The notes under the pieces: model-generated | What the model saw: the letters and a program-made list of their open reading frames with translations, nothing else | Database searches by the model: none | What the model was told of the DNA's origin: nothing | Part shown: positions 5,768 to 6,874 of the stretch, in pieces | How the letters are laid out: each line of letters starts with the position of its first letter | Numbering within the stretch: the first letter of the stretch is position 1 | Translations under genes and position numbers: made by a program | Origin: DASZVN01 sp035547055 | Lineage (GTDB): Bacteria > Pseudomonadota > Alphaproteobacteria > Rhizobiales > Methylopilaceae | Direction: 5' to 3' | Length of the DNA: 6,874 nt | Assembly (NCBI GenBank): GCA_035547055.1 | Contig: DASZVN010000100.1 | Location: 1 to 6,874 of the forward strand

Positions 5768-5967
5768 CGGGGTCTCGCCCAAGCGCCGAGGCGTTCGAGC
5801 TCGAAGCGGAGCAGTTCCTCGGTCCGCTCCTGGCCGGCGGGACCGTGGACGTTGAGCTCGTTCAGCCCGACGACGAAGTCCCCGAGGTCCTCGCAGCCCT
5901 TGCCGGGCAACTGCTCCAGCATCTCGCCGAGCAGATCCTCATGGGTGCGGGTCGTGTCCAACGCCAT
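5764..5967 (-). CDS. Recombinase-like helix-turn-helix domain protein
   Basis: A small 67-residue protein starting MALDTTRTHEDLLGEMLEQL. Residues 10-60 match, by recollection, the recombinase-like HTH domain seen in short proteobacterial proteins: HEDLLGEMLEQL, a helix DLGDFVVGLN (27-36), then NVHGPAGQERTEELLRFELERLG. The GLNxxxVHGPxG turn resembles the C-terminal DNA-binding domain of serine recombinases, but no catalytic domain is present, so this is not a recombinase. DNA binding is inferred. AAGG lies 8 bases before the ATG. The frame extends 40 residues further upstream, but that part has a composition unlike a protein and no better start. It is the first gene of a two-gene unit with the TIGR02444 gene. 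Confidence 0.65.
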   Translation of the reverse strand: MALDTTRTHEDLLGEMLEQLPGKGCEDLGDFVVGLNELNVHGPAGQERTEELLRFELERLGAWARPR

Positions 5968-6137
5968 CGGCAACGCCTTCGTGCAAAGGGGGGAGAGGAC
6001 GCAAGAGGGTCTGAAAATCCTGACTGCCCAAACGGAGCCAAGCCGCGGCGCCGCCTTGACCGTGGCACCGTCGGCGGCCGATGTCATGGCGCGTTGCGCC
6101 GTCCAGCCGGGGGCGGGCTCCGATCGGGGGATTGTTC
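5968..6137. promoter_or_regulatory. Divergent intergenic region
   Basis: This 170-base gap separates the minus-strand HTH/TIGR02444 pair from the plus-strand DUF8021-like gene, so it must hold both promoters. The palindrome GGCGC-GTT-GCGCC (6088-6100) lies 38 bases before the plus-strand ATG and is a possible operator. TTGACC (6056-6061) faces right, but no good -10 box follows at 17 bases. Confidence 0.35.
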
Positions 6138-6874
6138 ATGCCGACTGACATCGGAGAAGACTACCGCCGCCAGCAGGCTGCGCTCGAAACCATCGGTGCG
6201 GCCTATCGCGCCGCTTATGCCGCGCGCGATGCCGCGCGCCTCAAGCTGGCGCCCGGCCTTCGCTTCACCGAGAACAATGTCGAACTCGACTTTCCTGACG
6301 GGAGCTGGGACGCGATCACCGAGGAGGTCGGTCCGTCCCTCACCTTTTCCGACCCGGCGACGGGCGGGGTCGGCATCTACACCGCGATCCGCATGGGCGA
6401 GACGCCCGGCTTTCTCGCGATCCGCCTGAAGGTCGTTCAAGGCGCCATCGCCGAGATCGAGCACAGCCTCTCGACCAGGCGCCTCGTCAGCGGGCCGCCG
6501 ACGCCGTTCGGCGACATCGCCGAATTCCGACACGACCCCGACCTCGAACGCGAGGTCGCGCCCGCCGAGCGCGTATCGCGCGACGCGGCGATCGCGCTCG
6601 CCAACGGCTATTGGGAGACGCTGGAGAACAACACTGGCGAAATCCGCGGCACCCGCTTCTCGCCCGACGCCACGCGCTTCGAGAACGGCGCGCGCTACGA
6701 CGACATCGAGGCCGGCTTCAGGCTCGGCCGCTACCGCTTCAACGCCCGCGTCCGCGATCGCGACTTTCCGGTGGTCGACGAGGCCCGCGGCCTCGTGATG
6801 AGCCGCGCCTTCATCGACCACAAGGGCGTGCTCGACCACTACACCCTGACCGACGGCACCGAGCGGCGCTCGCC
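6138..6874 (+). CDS. DUF8021-like (NTF2/SnoaL-type) protein, C-terminus cut by window edge
   Basis: 245 complete codons are visible and the frame is still open at the right edge. The start MPTDIGEDYRRQQAALETIG follows GGGGGA 7 bases upstream of the ATG. Conserved-looking blocks are FTENNVELDFPDGSW (43-57), FLAIRLKVVQGAIAEIEHSL (92-111), IRGTRFSPDATRFENG (169-184) and RDRDFPVVDEARGLVMSRAF (206-225). As I recall, this pattern of a TENN block, a LRLKVVxGxIxEIE strand, a CxRxENG-like block and FPVVDEExG matches DUF8021, whose second half is thought to take an NTF2/SnoaL-like fold. No signal peptide or membrane segment is visible. Function is unknown; some relatives may bind or isomerise small molecules, which cannot be judged here. 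The gene is the only plus-strand gene in the window. Confidence 0.7.
   Translation, partial: MPTDIGEDYRRQQAALETIGAAYRAAYAARDAARLKLAPGLRFTENNVELDFPDGSWDAITEEVGPSLTFSDPATGGVGIYTAIRMGETPGFLAIRLKVVQGAIAEIEHSLSTRRLVSGPPTPFGDIAEFRHDPDLEREVAPAERVSRDAAIALANGYWETLENNTGEIRGTRFSPDATRFENGARYDDIEAGFRLGRYRFNARVRDRDFPVVDEARGLVMSRAFIDHKGVLDHYTLTDGTERRS

Noticed and set aside
5099..6148. A 349-residue plus-strand frame
   Set aside because: Antisense to the HTH and TIGR02444 genes and starts inside an inverted repeat; composition unlike a real protein.
6084..6839. A 251-residue minus-strand frame
   Set aside because: Antisense shadow of the DUF8021-like gene, which has a good Shine-Dalgarno and recognisable blocks.

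Overview
The window looks like chromosomal DNA from a high-GC alphaproteobacterium, most likely of the order Hyphomicrobiales (Rhizobiales). This rests on the NFU1-type NifU protein, the alphaproteobacterial form of TrpS, a recombinase-like HTH protein, and GC-rich palindromic intergenic repeats of a kind I know from that order. No rRNA, tRNA, CRISPR array or transposase was found.

Left half (1-4008), all on the minus strand. Reading in the direction of transcription, trpS (tryptophanyl-tRNA synthetase) is followed by a Tat-exported family 5 ABC substrate-binding protein, then a NifU-type Fe-S scaffold protein, then the 5' part of a DUF1778 (TacA-like) antitoxin that runs off the left edge. 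The gaps between trpS, the transporter gene and nifU are packed with palindromic repeats. The substrate-binding protein has no permease or ATPase gene beside it.

Middle (4009-5251). A candidate trpS promoter is followed by an AT-rich island, about 35-37% GC in places. It holds a HEPN-like gene broken by two single-base frameshifts that cancel each other in length. Next come an eroded palindromic repeat, a good sigma70-type promoter facing right, and about 340 bases of dense hairpins with no believable protein. This last part is a candidate structured RNA.

Right part (5252-6874). Two minus-strand genes overlap by ATGA: a 67-residue recombinase-like HTH protein and a TIGR02444-family protein. 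A divergent plus-strand gene, probably of the DUF8021 (NTF2/SnoaL-like) type, runs off the right edge.

The core genes serve translation (trpS) and Fe-S cluster delivery (nifU). The other genes look like accessory material placed among them. The most unusual items are the frameshifted HEPN-like gene and the promoter-plus-hairpin region beside it.
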